A DNA stretch of 64,000 nucleotides from assembly GCA_004335635.1 (NCBI GenBank), contig QAXH01006562.1:346-64345 (forward strand). The letters run 5' to 3'. The translations under genes were made by a program, and so were the position numbers. The notes under the pieces are model-generated. The model was not told the DNA's origin and ran no database searches. It was given only the letters and a program-made list of their open reading frames with translations. This document shows, one piece after another, positions 1 to 10,456 of this stretch. Source of the stretch: Chloromonas sp. AAM2 (taxonomy: Eukaryota > Chlorophyta > Chlorophyceae > Chlamydomonadales > Chlamydomonadaceae). The number at the start of each line of letters is the position of its first letter. The stretch's first letter is position 1.

Positions 1-135
1 TGGCCACAAGGGCCTCACCACCCCTTGCTGACACGGTCAGATTCCCCTTTACTAGGAGAAATATTTGCAATTTGCGCAAATAGGTGATGTTTGCGTTGGA
101 CGTGCTTCATGGTGTGCACTCCCTCCTTGTAATGC
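1..135 (+). repeat. Dispersed repeat family A, copy 1
   Basis: The first about 135 bases match, with scattered substitutions, a segment at 37942-38080, and match shorter copies at 37688-37735 and (inverted) 58773-58855. All copies contain the core TTTGCGTTGGACGTGCTTC and end at a CACTCCCTCC-CTTGT sequence. The shared 3' end with variable 5' ends resembles a 5'-truncated retroposon, but no coding capacity is visible. The copy may extend left of the window. The rest of 136-546 holds no gene I can support; it is 3' flank of the minus-strand gene that ends at 547. Confidence 0.7.
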
Positions 136-546
136 ACTGTCCAAATCATGGTCCTGACAACACCTTGGTCACAACAAATAACAGCTATTCCAATCATGTC
201 GCGGCATTGCCTGACCTTCCAAACCCAGAACCAGGAAGGCCTGGATGCCGTGACTGCACTCAGTGAAATGTGCCTCTCATCCTAAGCCATAGTTCTTCCC
301 GCATCCATCATCTGTAGCTGTAACAGTCTGAGCAAATCTCCGCTAGGCCATGGGCAGGGACTCCGGTGACAGTCATGTGGGTTGGCATGGTCTCTTGCTC
401 CATGCGCAAAGCCTCTGCATCAACCTCTGCGTCAATCCCTTGTGTCAACCGAAATACCAAACCCAGTCGCAGTGGCATTGTGAGGATGGCTAAAGTGTTC
501 CAATCAGCCGATCGCTGAAGTCATCGACGACCAAAGATTCGCGTGC

Positions 547-3500
547 TCACTCCTTTTTGGGAGCGTCTGTCTTTGGTGCCTCTGCTGAGGCCCCAGGGGC
601 AGTAGCATTAGGGGCAGCGGGTGATGCAGGTGGGGCAGGTGACGCGGGTGGTGCGGGTGGTGGGGTAGGGGCTGCGTCAGGAGCTGGTGGTGGGGCAGGT
701 GGGGCAGGCGGCTCGTCCTTGTTCGCTCCCTGCAAAGCGAAAAGCGCCACAAGCACGGCCAGAGAGCCGCCCACAGGGAGGGCGAGGGACTTGAGGTTGT
801 TGATCCGCTCGTTTGCCTGATCTGTGGAGGCAGCAGGGGCTGGGGTGGGCGCCGGGGCAGGGGGGGCTGGCTTTGGAGCGGCCGCTGGTGCTGGTGCTGG
901 GGCAGGAGTAGGCTTGGCAGCCACCACAGGTGCTGGCTTCTCCTCCACAGGCTCGGGAGGGGGTGCTGGCTTCTCCTCCACAGGCTTGGGAGGGGGTGCT
1001 GGCTTTTCAACAACGGGTGCTGGTTTCTCAGCCACGGGTTCTGGCTTCTCCTCAACTGGGGCAGGGGCAGGCGCAGGGGCAGGCTTCTTCTCCTCCACAG
1101 GAGCTGGCTTCTCAGCAACGGGTGCTGGTTTGTCCTCCTCCACTGGTGCTGGTGACGAAGCGGGAGCTTCCACCTTGGCAGGTGCTGGAGCGGGTGCTGG
1201 TGCCGGTGCTGGAGCAGGCACTTCCACCTTGGCAGGTGCTGGAGTGGGTGCTTCCACCTTAGCAGGTGCTGGAGGAGGTGGAGGAGGTGGAGGTGGGGGT
1301 GGAGGGGTGGCCTTGACTGGGGGTGCGGAGGCCACTGGAGCACTGGCTTGGTCGGGCTGTACAGCATGAAAAGGGTTGGTGAGCACAAGTGATGAACCGG
1401 AGCTGTATGGACGCACAAGTGTGTAGAAACATTCCAAAGCGGTACCGAATGGCTGGTGTAAGGGAGTTTCAACGACAGTGGACATGACCACATCATTGGC
1501 ACATGAGCCTTGCCTGCTGTACATTGCTGCAAGACACAAAGTAAAGCATGTTTCTGGACGTGCCAGCTCGCCTAACACTACATGCTGTTCACTGCGTGCA
1601 TGGCTTTGATGGTATTGCAATGTCCTGACCCTGATGCTGCAGTGCTTCTGACGTGAGTATTTTGACTGCCTTTGCAAAAACAGGCAGTTGTTGTGAAATG
1701 CCTGTAAAGCCACTACGTCTCAATCAGCGTTTCTCAATCAGCCTTTGTTGATTTGGTCTTGCATGGACCTGCATGCACATCTGACATACATCACACAACT
1801 TGCAAAGCCAGTCACGGTGCCAACTCACCTTCGCCGCTAGCTTGAGCGCCAGCTCCAACTGCTCATCCTTGGACAGCTGCTGTGTGCCACTCGTGCTGGT
1901 GTTGCTGTCCCCGCCCAGGTTAAGCAGGATGAACGCTGCAGTTGCAAAGGCGACACCCAGCACTCCCACCAGACCCAGGGAGGTGGTGGTGTCGTCTTGA
2001 GGCTCACGGCCCGCAGGCTTGGCGGCAACCTTGCCTGTGCCGGGCCTGCCTGCAACCACCTTGGTGGAGCCTGGCCTGGCAGCAACCTTAGCTGTTCCTG
2101 GCTTGGCAGCGACCTTGGTGGTCCCTGGCTTGGCAGCGACCTTTGCTGTGCCTGGCTTTGCAGCAACCTTGGCTGTGCCCGGCTTAGCCGCAGCCGCAAC
2201 CTTGGTAGTGCCAGACTTGGCCGCAGCAAAGAGCGTGCCGATTGGGTTGGGCGTCGCGGAGCGGGCAGGTGCAGGGGCTGGGGAGACAGAACGTGTGCCC
2301 ATACGTTTGGGTGCGGGCGATGGGGTACGGGCCTTTGGCACAGGCTTGGGAGGTACGGGCTTGCCAGCCTTAGGTGCTGCCTTGGCAGGCTTGGAGTCAG
2401 ACTTGCTGCCCCCGGCCTTTGATGCAAAGAAGGCGGCGGCCGCTGCAACGATTGCAGCCACGCCGCCTGCTGCAGCCGGAGGTGCAGAGGTTGTGCTTGC
2501 TGCTGCAGCTGCTGGGGCAACAGAAGCTGCCGCTGCCTTGGCAGCAGCAGGAGCCTCAGTGTTGGCAGCAGGCTGGGCAGAGGGAGCTGGGGCAGCCTTC
2601 ACCTCTGGTGCGGGCCTGCACACATGCACATGCCAGCAATAAGCTTGGGGTGATGCATCAGCGGCCGGGGCTATGGCAGAACATGAGGCCACGCACGATT
2701 GTGGAGCAGCTGGGGGGCAGTGACAATGTTATGCTTTGTATTTGAACGATTCACACACTTGGCAATCACTCCTTGCAATTTCTGCAATACTTGTCCGTTG
2801 TGTTCATTCACAGTGTCACCAGTGTCTCTGGGCGACTGAAGTGCTGTAGGAGAGGTTGAGTGCGCACATGATGCAACCCACAGCGCATAACCTAGCTGAT
2901 GTGAGATGTGGTGAGCAACAGTGTTGGCTCCGCACAGGAAACATCAGGAAACAATGCGAACATCACTGGCCATTCACAAGGCTGCAGTAGCCAATCTCAC
3001 AAGGGAAACGTGCATGTGTCTGATGGGAGGGTAGGGAGCAAGTGCTCACGTTGGTGCAGGTGTGGACTTGGTTGCTGGAGCTGGAGCAGGCGCTTGGAAG
3101 CGCTTTGCCTGGGTCCCAGTGATCTTGTTGGTTGCTGCGGTACCCTGCAGCCAGAGACATCATCGAAAAAGCAGCGCAAGGCCCTTTTTTTACAGAGCGC
3201 TGCACTTAACTGTCAACATGCACCAATATCCACCAGTACCAGTTGCTTACAAATGCATTAGCCTCTTGCTGTACGCAACATGCATCATAGTCACCAGTAT
3301 CTTTTGATCTTCGGTTGCTTCTACATGCGTGCTACCTGGTGGCCAGATTGGCGTAGTGAACCGCTTGCTGAACTCAAACTGAGTGACAGTGACACACCAG
3401 CACACCAGTCCTGTACCATTGGCAGTCAGCTGAGCGGATGGCCTGGAATTTCTCAATTTTGGTTGGTTGCTATTTGCTATTTGCTCCTTCCATGTCCGGC

Positions 3501-3871
3501 TTGATTGGCAGCAATCGGAACGACTTACCGCATTGTAAAGGGCGAGCGCATCCAGCTCCGCGCTTGCTGGTCCGCTCGAAGATAGCAGGAGGGCGGCGGC
3601 ACCAAGCAGCGCAATTCCGATTGGTTGAGCCTGCGGCAAGTTTGGGTGCTGAGATCAGATTCACACTTCCATCCTGGTACGAAATCTTCCAAACACAGAT
3701 CCACCATTTCCTCACCTGCTGGTCTGGTTTAGCTGCCCTGACCATGGTTGAGCGTGCCCTAGACGCGATGGGCACGCGCTGCGGCAGCCGAGGGCTGGCC
3801 GCAGTCATGCCAACAGATGGCACTCGGAACGCCATCGCCATTTGCTTCTGCGTCAATGGTGGCAGTGCCAT
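547..3871 (-). CDS. Ala/Pro/Lys-rich repeat membrane protein, probably plastid-targeted
   Basis: Five exons join in frame on the minus strand: 3871-3716, 3630-3529, 3144-3050, 2615-1829 and 1356-547, giving about 649 residues. Every junction has GT and AG and conserves phase. The N-terminus is a transit-like stretch rich in Arg, Ser and Ala (about residues 1-50). It is followed by a hydrophobic segment ending SGPASAE, which resembles a thylakoid-transfer signal with an Ala-X-Ala site. Exon 4 encodes about seven 9-residue repeats of the type AKPGTAKVA, then a predicted membrane helix (GLVGVLGVAFATAAFILL). Exon 5 has a poly-Pro block, PVEEKPAPV-like repeats, a second hydrophobic helix (LALPVGGSLAVLVALFAL) and an acidic/basic tail ending DAPKKE. 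I do not recognise the family. Plastid location is inferred from the N-terminus only; the start at 3871 is the first Met of the exon, and a Met at codon 11 is an alternative. Confidence 0.75.
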
Positions 3872-4184
3872 AACATGCTGTAAAAAAATACAACGCGTCA
3901 ACTGTTGCGATTAGAACTACTTTGCTGGCCATACCTGCACGACCAGACGTCCCGAATTTCGAGATTTCCAAGCTTTGCTGCGGGCCCAAGTTGTTACCTG
4001 TAAGGTGTACCATACAAAGAACGATGACACTATGAGCTGAAACGGCTGGTCTTGGAGCCAGTTTCTGTGAGCGAAGCTGATGTACCTCGCACTGGATGAC
4101 AAGGCTGTGTCTTGTCTGGATGACAATTCAGTTCAATTCTTGTAGGACCGTGAACCAGACTTTGCCGACAAGTGTGGGGCACAT
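3872..4184. promoter_or_regulatory. Short divergent intergenic region, candidate bidirectional promoter
   Basis: The minus-strand repeat-protein gene starts at 3871. The plus-strand YGL-repeat gene starts at 4185 (or at an in-frame Met at 4224 or 4272). Only about 310-400 bp separate the two starts, so both promoters must lie here if the models are right. I see no clear TATA box or other recognisable element. Confidence 0.4.
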
Positions 4185-7100
4185 TTGAATGTCGGACATC
4201 TGAGTAGGAAAACTTCATCGCAAATGCCGCTCTGTAGCGACCCACCTGAGGGTCTGCCACATCATGGGAAGATGCGATGGGAAAGACTGGTCACGGCCGA
4301 GGACCTGCCCCCGTTAATGGCATTTACACCACGAGAGCAGCCTCTTCTTCCACCTACTAAGGTATTTCCTTCTGCTTGAAAACACTGCGGAAAGACAAAC
4401 ATTGAGAAAGAGGATAAGAGCTGGGATGGCACCCCATCATATACGGCGAAAATTCGTACATCAAATGAAATGATTATTGTCGCAGGAGCCCAGGAACAAC
4501 CCATTGTTTGCGAAGAGCGCACAGGAGTGGTTCAATCACCTGCCCGATGACACAGCCCGCTCAATCGTCAACATGCGGTGAGCGTTAACCCTAACCCTAG
4601 GTTAGCAGCGGGGGCAAATCATAAGCCTCTCCCTTGTTGTTGGTATAGCTGCACCATGCCGTCATGCTTTCCAAAAGCTTGCAGATCCGATGCCAGATCA
4701 ACAGCTTCTTACTGTCAACATGTGCATGCATCAGTATTAAATACATATCTCATGTTGGTCCACCTGCATGCTTGCATTCAGACGGGCCATGCTTCACAGC
4801 CACACGGCCCAAGTGCTGCCCTACGCACGACCTGCACGCCATCCGGGCGGCCCACCTCCTGAGGTGCTTGACGCACTCAGCCACCTGTACAAAGACATGC
4901 GCTCTCATCCTTACCATCTGGTGAGTTTTTTTTTGAGTTGCATTCTCACTTCAATCTTCACGTGCTCGTTCTGATTGTTGGCGTGCGTGCAACGTATATC
5001 AATTCACATGATATCCCGATCAGCTTAATGTGCTTGATGCATGTGCTGCACTCAGCTGTGCTTCCTTGTGTGCACGTTGTGGGGCTTGACGTGCGTGCAA
5101 AGCACATCCCATGATTGTGTGCAGGCGGGCGAGAAGGTGCGTGCTTCCCTAGGCATGCCGTCTGCAGGTGTCCCTGCAGGGCTCGTGCAGGGTGGGGCAG
5201 GTCAGCCTGCTTACAACCCACAAAGCAACCTGTCAATTGAGGAGCAGCAGCTGCTGCAAGCCCATCACCTCCTGATGCCTCATCCAGCGCCCATTCAAAC
5301 AGCGGGTGGTGTGCCGGGAGCTACGGCAGGGTCTTGGTTCGCGTCTATGTTCAAGGGCAAGGCAGCTGGAGCAGGCCAGCAGCCCGGCGTCCTAGGCCTA
5401 GGCCACACGCATCCGTCAGTAGTCGGCATGCCATTGCCAGCACCAGGCCAGCCCATGCCGCCGCCGGGCATGTCGGAGGTGCCGGATGCACCAACAGCTG
5501 CTCCTGCCAAACCTGCCGAGCCTGACCCACGTGCCTACCCAGGTGCGCAATTTGATTTCACATATGCAATGATGCACGTAAATCACGTGCACGTGAATGT
5601 GAATGAATGCTTGCATGATCATAGAAGTGGCATGCGTTGCACATCTCATCCGCCTTGCTCCTGAAGCTCTCCTCACACTCAAAACGCATGAAGCTCTCCT
5701 CCTTGCCCCTACGCGTGTGGTCGCACGCATGGAGGAGTGACCCTGACACAGGCGGGCAATCATACAAGTGGCTATGCTCATGCCTGAAACTGGCGTCGGT
5801 GACTTTGTATCCTAACAAACACACTATTCATGCAATGACGGTCCCCAAAGCAGTGGAGGATGCAGACGAAACGGACTGTCCATGCTATGACGCTGGCAAG
5901 GCACCCGCTCTGCAGCAAGCCAAGTAGAAGAGCTGCTCATGCAGACCCTGCTCACCGGCACAGCTAGCATGCACATGACCATTCTTCCTGCTTCTCCTCA
6001 GGTGATGAGCCTGAAGGGCCTCAGCCGTGGTACGAGGACATGGGGCCTTTTGCTGGTATGAACTACAAATGGAATCGCCTTGACGTCCAGCCACGTGCGG
6101 GCAGCCCGGGCCCTCTGAGCATGCCGCAAGGGGCCGCACCCGCCGCTGGTGGTGGGCCCCCGCCGCTCCCTGGCGACCTAACCCAGGGGCCTGTGGGTGT
6201 GGGCGCCCCGCAGCCAGGAGTCATGCCGGGCCATACGCAGCCATTTGTGCCTAGTGTCCCACCACAAATGCTGGTGCCCAACCTCCACATGCCACCCGGC
6301 CCACCACCCCCCTACTGTCCTCCCCCTGCACCAGCACACCCGGGAGCACCAGTCACGCCGTGGCAACAGCAACAAGCAGGCCCGCCATGGCAGCAGCAGC
6401 AACCGGGCAAGCCATGGCAGCAACAAGTAGGCACACCATGGCAGCAACAGACGAGCACACCACAGCCATGGCAGCAGCAACAGAGTGCAATGCCACAGAC
6501 CGCGTGGCAGCAGCAGATGAGCGCACAGAACCCCCAGCAGGTGAGTCGGATAGTTCCACGCAACAGCATGGCTGCCCATGGTGCTCGACTTGTTTACATG
6601 ACTGACTCACAATCCTGATGGACAGCAGTATTTATCCTTTTTTCCTGGATCTCAAGGTCCATATGTGTTGCCCAGGCATCAGGTGGGCACGGGGCGGCTG
6701 TTGCAAGTCCACATGCAACCAGTCTACATGAAGCCCTGTATCGCATGTTCTGTGTCAGTACCAACGAGCTCCTCTCTGTCTCCTCAGGTGTGGGCCATGC
6801 ACGGACAGGTGGCAGCACTCCATGGCGAGCTGCAGAAGTATCCGTCCTACCCACCAAATCAGCAGCAATACCCAGGCGGACAGCACAATCCAGGGCAACA
6901 GCCGTTGGCCGTCGGGCAGTACCAGCAGCCATACCCTAGCAAGGGCCAGTACAATCCAGGGCAAGAGCAGTTCCAAGGCGGACAGTACAATCCTGGTCAA
7001 CAGCCATACCCAGGCGGGCAGTACAGTCCAGGGCAACAGCCATACCCTACCGGGCAGTACAGTCCTGGCCAGCAGCCGTATCCCAGTGGGCAGTACAATC

Positions 7101-8778
7101 CAGGTCAGCAGCAATATCCTGGAGGGCAGTACAGTCCACGCCAGCAACCTTACCCAGGCGGGCAGTACAATCCAGGTCAGCAGTATGCGGGCCAGCAGTC
7201 TGGCTCAGCCCAGCCTCGGCCAGGCAGCCAGTTTGACCCTTACGGCCGCCCCATTCCTGTTGATCCCAAGTACGGCCTGGTACAGGAAGGCCAGTACGGC
7301 CTTGACCAGGAGCCTGTCCCTCAGCGTCACCAGCCCACCTCCCCGCAAGGATATGGCCTGGAAACTGCGGCGCACGCTCATGGCAAGGCAGCTCCTGATA
7401 AGGGCGGCAGGGAGTATGGGTTGGAACACGATGTGGACAGCAAAGGTTTCAAGCTGGAGCAGGACAGGATGGCAGGAAAGGTTTACGGGCTGGAGCAGGA
7501 ACAGCCAGCCAGCAAGAACGTCGTGCGAGATCAGCACTCCGCAACGCCTGACCATAGCAGCAGTAGGTACGGGCTGGCAGATGAGATGCCATCCATCAGT
7601 GGGGGCATCTTGCCCCCAGCCAGATCCCCTGCTTCAGGCTCCAGTTCACCCATCCTACGGAAAGACTCAGCACTTCCCTCTCCCCGAGGTGCACCCACGT
7701 CTGCCAGCAGTGCCGGTGGCTACGGGCTGGGCGCCGAAACCTCAGCTGGCCGTCCGGGCTCGCCTGTCCCCGCGGCACGCGGCACTGGAGCAGCTGCTAC
7801 CCTGAAGATGCCAGCGCGTAAGGAGTATGGGCTGAGCGTTGACAACGAGCCTCGCAAGCCGTCGAGCGGTTTACTGAAGCCTGAGAAGGAGGCGATTGCC
7901 ACACCACGGGTCCTAGCGCGGCCTACCACCCGAGATGACGATGATGATTACGATGACTTGAACAAGCAGCGGGCCGCTATGAAGGCCAAAGGCAGCGCCG
8001 TGCCGCTCTCCTCACCGACCAAACCGGCTGCTCCCGCCTCGAGCATCAAAACGGCCGGTGCTTCGCTGAAGATGAACTTGCCTTCCACACGAGGTAGGCA
8101 TAAGTACTGTACGCATCACCAGTTGTCTCGTGAGCAAAGTAATCCATGGCAGTGTGCAGTGAATTTGAGGCTCACTCAGGCCGCATGGATCCGCTCCTGG
8201 CTCACAATCTCAGCCTACATTGTGTGTTGTGCTGCAGGTCTCAACTCAGATGACTTGGACACCGATGAGCTGCCCATCCTGCCCTCTACGCGCAAGCCGC
8301 TAGGGTCCCCCGCTAAGGGCTTTGGCCTGGACCTGGAGGTTGACAAGCCAAAGTGAGTGCACTCACACACTCGGCTAGGCGGTGTGCCAAGCATCCCCTG
8401 TGGCGTCAAGTGGGTGGCTGCAGAAAGGCCGTTACCCTCTTGATGACATAAGACGTTACACAAGCATCAGGCCGCGAGTGTGCATACCTTGTGCCATACT
8501 GCGGTGACTGAGGGAGCTATGATAATGAGCCGTGCAGGCTACTGGCAAGGTGCTCAGACTGTGGGATTGCACGTTCTGTAGGACTTATTGTATGCGCTTA
8601 AAGGCACAAAGGCCACAGTGGCAGACATGTGCATGAGTGTTCTGTGTGCAGGCTTGGCACCAGCCGAGATCAGTCACCTAGCCGGCCAGCCCTGGGAACA
8701 GCCACTGCACTCAAGTCAGTGCTGCATGCAGCCAAACCCAAGGAGAGCTACGGGCTAGGTGCCGAGGACGACTTCTGA
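4185..8778 (+). CDS. Disordered repeat protein with WQQQ, PGQQP and YGL motifs
   Basis: Nine exons join in frame: 4185-4361, 4486-4577, 4782-4920, 5125-5542, 6002-6540, 6626-6682, 6788-8093, 8238-8352 and 8652-8778, giving about 989 residues (960 if the Met at 4272 is used). The N-terminal about 130 residues look folded (WFNHLPDDTARSIVNM, PPEVLDALSHLYKDM). The middle is Pro/Gly/Gln-rich with PWQQQ units, then about ten copies of a YPGGQYNPGQQP-like unit at about 6868-7195. The C-terminal half has at least ten YGL-type motifs (YGLDQE, YGLEHD, YGLEQE, YGLADE, YGLGAE, YGLSVD, GFGLDLE), and the protein ends SYGLGAEDDF. A DDDDDYDDLNKQ acidic stretch lies near 7935. No enzyme domain, signal peptide or membrane helix is seen. 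The repeated short motif suggests a multivalent scaffold, which is inference. Exon 6 (57 nt) is the least certain part. Confidence 0.78.
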
Positions 8779-9781
8779 TGTCAAGACGTGATTGCATTGA
8801 TATGAGCATGCGTATCAACCCACCACTGCTGTGGGCTTGCTCATGCAACAGGCTCTGCGACTGCAACGGAACCCCCATTGATGCAGAGTGCAACAGGCTG
8901 TAAGTATTAGCACTTGTTTCTGGTCACATCTGATTTCGCATCTACACGCACGTTTTGCTTGCCTGTGACGCATTGATTGGGAGCTGAGTTGCTTGAGGTT
9001 TCAACGCTATTGTAATGCCTGAATCAGTCTGATGGACGAGAGGACGAGCGCCCGTGTAAATGACATCGTACAGGTTTGTTGTTAAGCTGACACTGGCGTG
9101 CGATGGGTCTGTAATCCAGGCCAGTAGTCCTAGATCGACCAATAGTTGCAACAAAGCTGTCTGCTCACCACTGTGAAGCGCTGTCTGCTCACCACTGTGA
9201 AGCGTGCTCATCCCGGCGGATGGCTCAGTCACCTGTCACCTGAAGGCAAGAACTTACAGAATGTCAATCAGACTCGACTGTCACCTGTCCTAGCAACTGA
9301 CAAGCTGGCATCTTGGTCAAGTACTCCAAAACAACACGTCATGCCGGCAGACAATTGAATTAGGAAGGCAGGGATTCTGAAGTTGAACTGTCATGTCCAG
9401 ACTCCTCCTGCGAACCCTGTTACTTTATATCAAAGGAGCCTTACGCTAATACTATGCAAGAGCAGAAAACGCCCTCTCCGCAATTTATCATGGTGACTGT
9501 GCTGAATCAGATGCTGCCACGCCCTGCCCACCCAGTTTGATCAAGGAAGCTGCTCAAGCAGAGCTTAAGAAGAAGCAAGCTGCAGTGGCTTCATTTGTAT
9601 TTGCACCCGTATCAGCCGTATTCGTACCCGTTTCTGAAACCGGGAGGGTCGGGCTTGGCGCAATGGACGCAGTAGTCATAGTCATTGCGCTGCTTGTGGA
9701 ATGGAGCAACTCCCTGCGCACTTGAGATGGCCCAGCCGACTTGCGGATAAAACGAGGAGGACGCAGTAGCACCCAGCAGCA
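8779..9781. other. Intergenic region with a 24-bp tandem duplication
   Basis: No gene can be supported here. It contains the 3' flank of the YGL-repeat gene and one exact tandem duplication of a 24-bp unit beginning GCTGTCTGCTCACC (9156-9179 and 9180-9203). The rest is unremarkable. The following gene may begin at 9782. Confidence 0.5.
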
Positions 9782-9818
9782 ATGGAATCCATTGGCCTTG
9801 CTGCGGCGGTGGCCGCAG
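9782..9818 (+). other. Possible 5' coding exon (MESIGLAAAVAA)
   Basis: An ATG after a purine-rich leader opens a short frame that ends at a consensus GTGAGA donor after one base of the next codon. It may be the first exon of the IQ-motif gene. Its phase (1) does not match the phase-0 acceptor at 10459, so an additional exon would be needed between 9819 and 10458, and I could not identify one. Otherwise the gene starts at the Met at 10457. Confidence 0.3.
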
Positions 9819-10456
9819 GTGAGACTTCATCAATAGCATATTTTTCTACGTCTCAGATTCGCAGGACGCGAAAACTTGACTGAAACGTACTTTTGATGAC
9901 CCCAAGTCTGTCATCGATGCCCCCCTGTAACCAGAGTGGTGTTTTTGTTGCTGTTGATGACCAAGGGGCCTTCATGCAGCAGACTCGGGCTCGAATGTGG
10001 CACGGTGGCCCCATACTATACCACCTACAGGCCATTGTGTTTTGGGTGCTGTCATGCCGAGGGTAATGTACGCGCTGCCCTGCCCGCAGGCTCTTTCTTG
10101 GGCATCACCGGGTCTGGGGATGCCCAGATGCCCATATGCCCAGGCCATGACAGTGTCAGCAACATGCGGGAATATCAGGTACAATCTGGGAACAGATGCA
10201 CACCCCCAGCCTACACCCTTGCAGAAGCCAGTGCTAGCCGAACCTCTGCTCAGACAATGACTGTTGGTTGATGGGCACGTCTGCGCCTGAAATGGTTGCC
10301 GGTAGTTCACAGAAGCAGCAGTGGTGTTGATTCGGTTGCCGGTAGACCACGGCAGCAGCAGTGTCCCATCATCCACATCAAATCACGTACTGTGCACATG
10401 CATCAGGCTGGCGCTTGCGGGTACATCACCACTTGTTATATGTGCATGGTGTTGCC

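Noticed and set aside
504..1532. 342-codon minus-strand frame rich in Leu, Pro and His
   Set aside because: It is the out-of-frame shadow of the Ala/Pro-rich exon at 547-1356; the true frame has phase-consistent splice sites and a transit-like upstream exon.
4585..4602. Telomere-like CCCTAACCCTAG
   Set aside because: Only about two units inside an intron; not enough to call an interstitial telomeric array.
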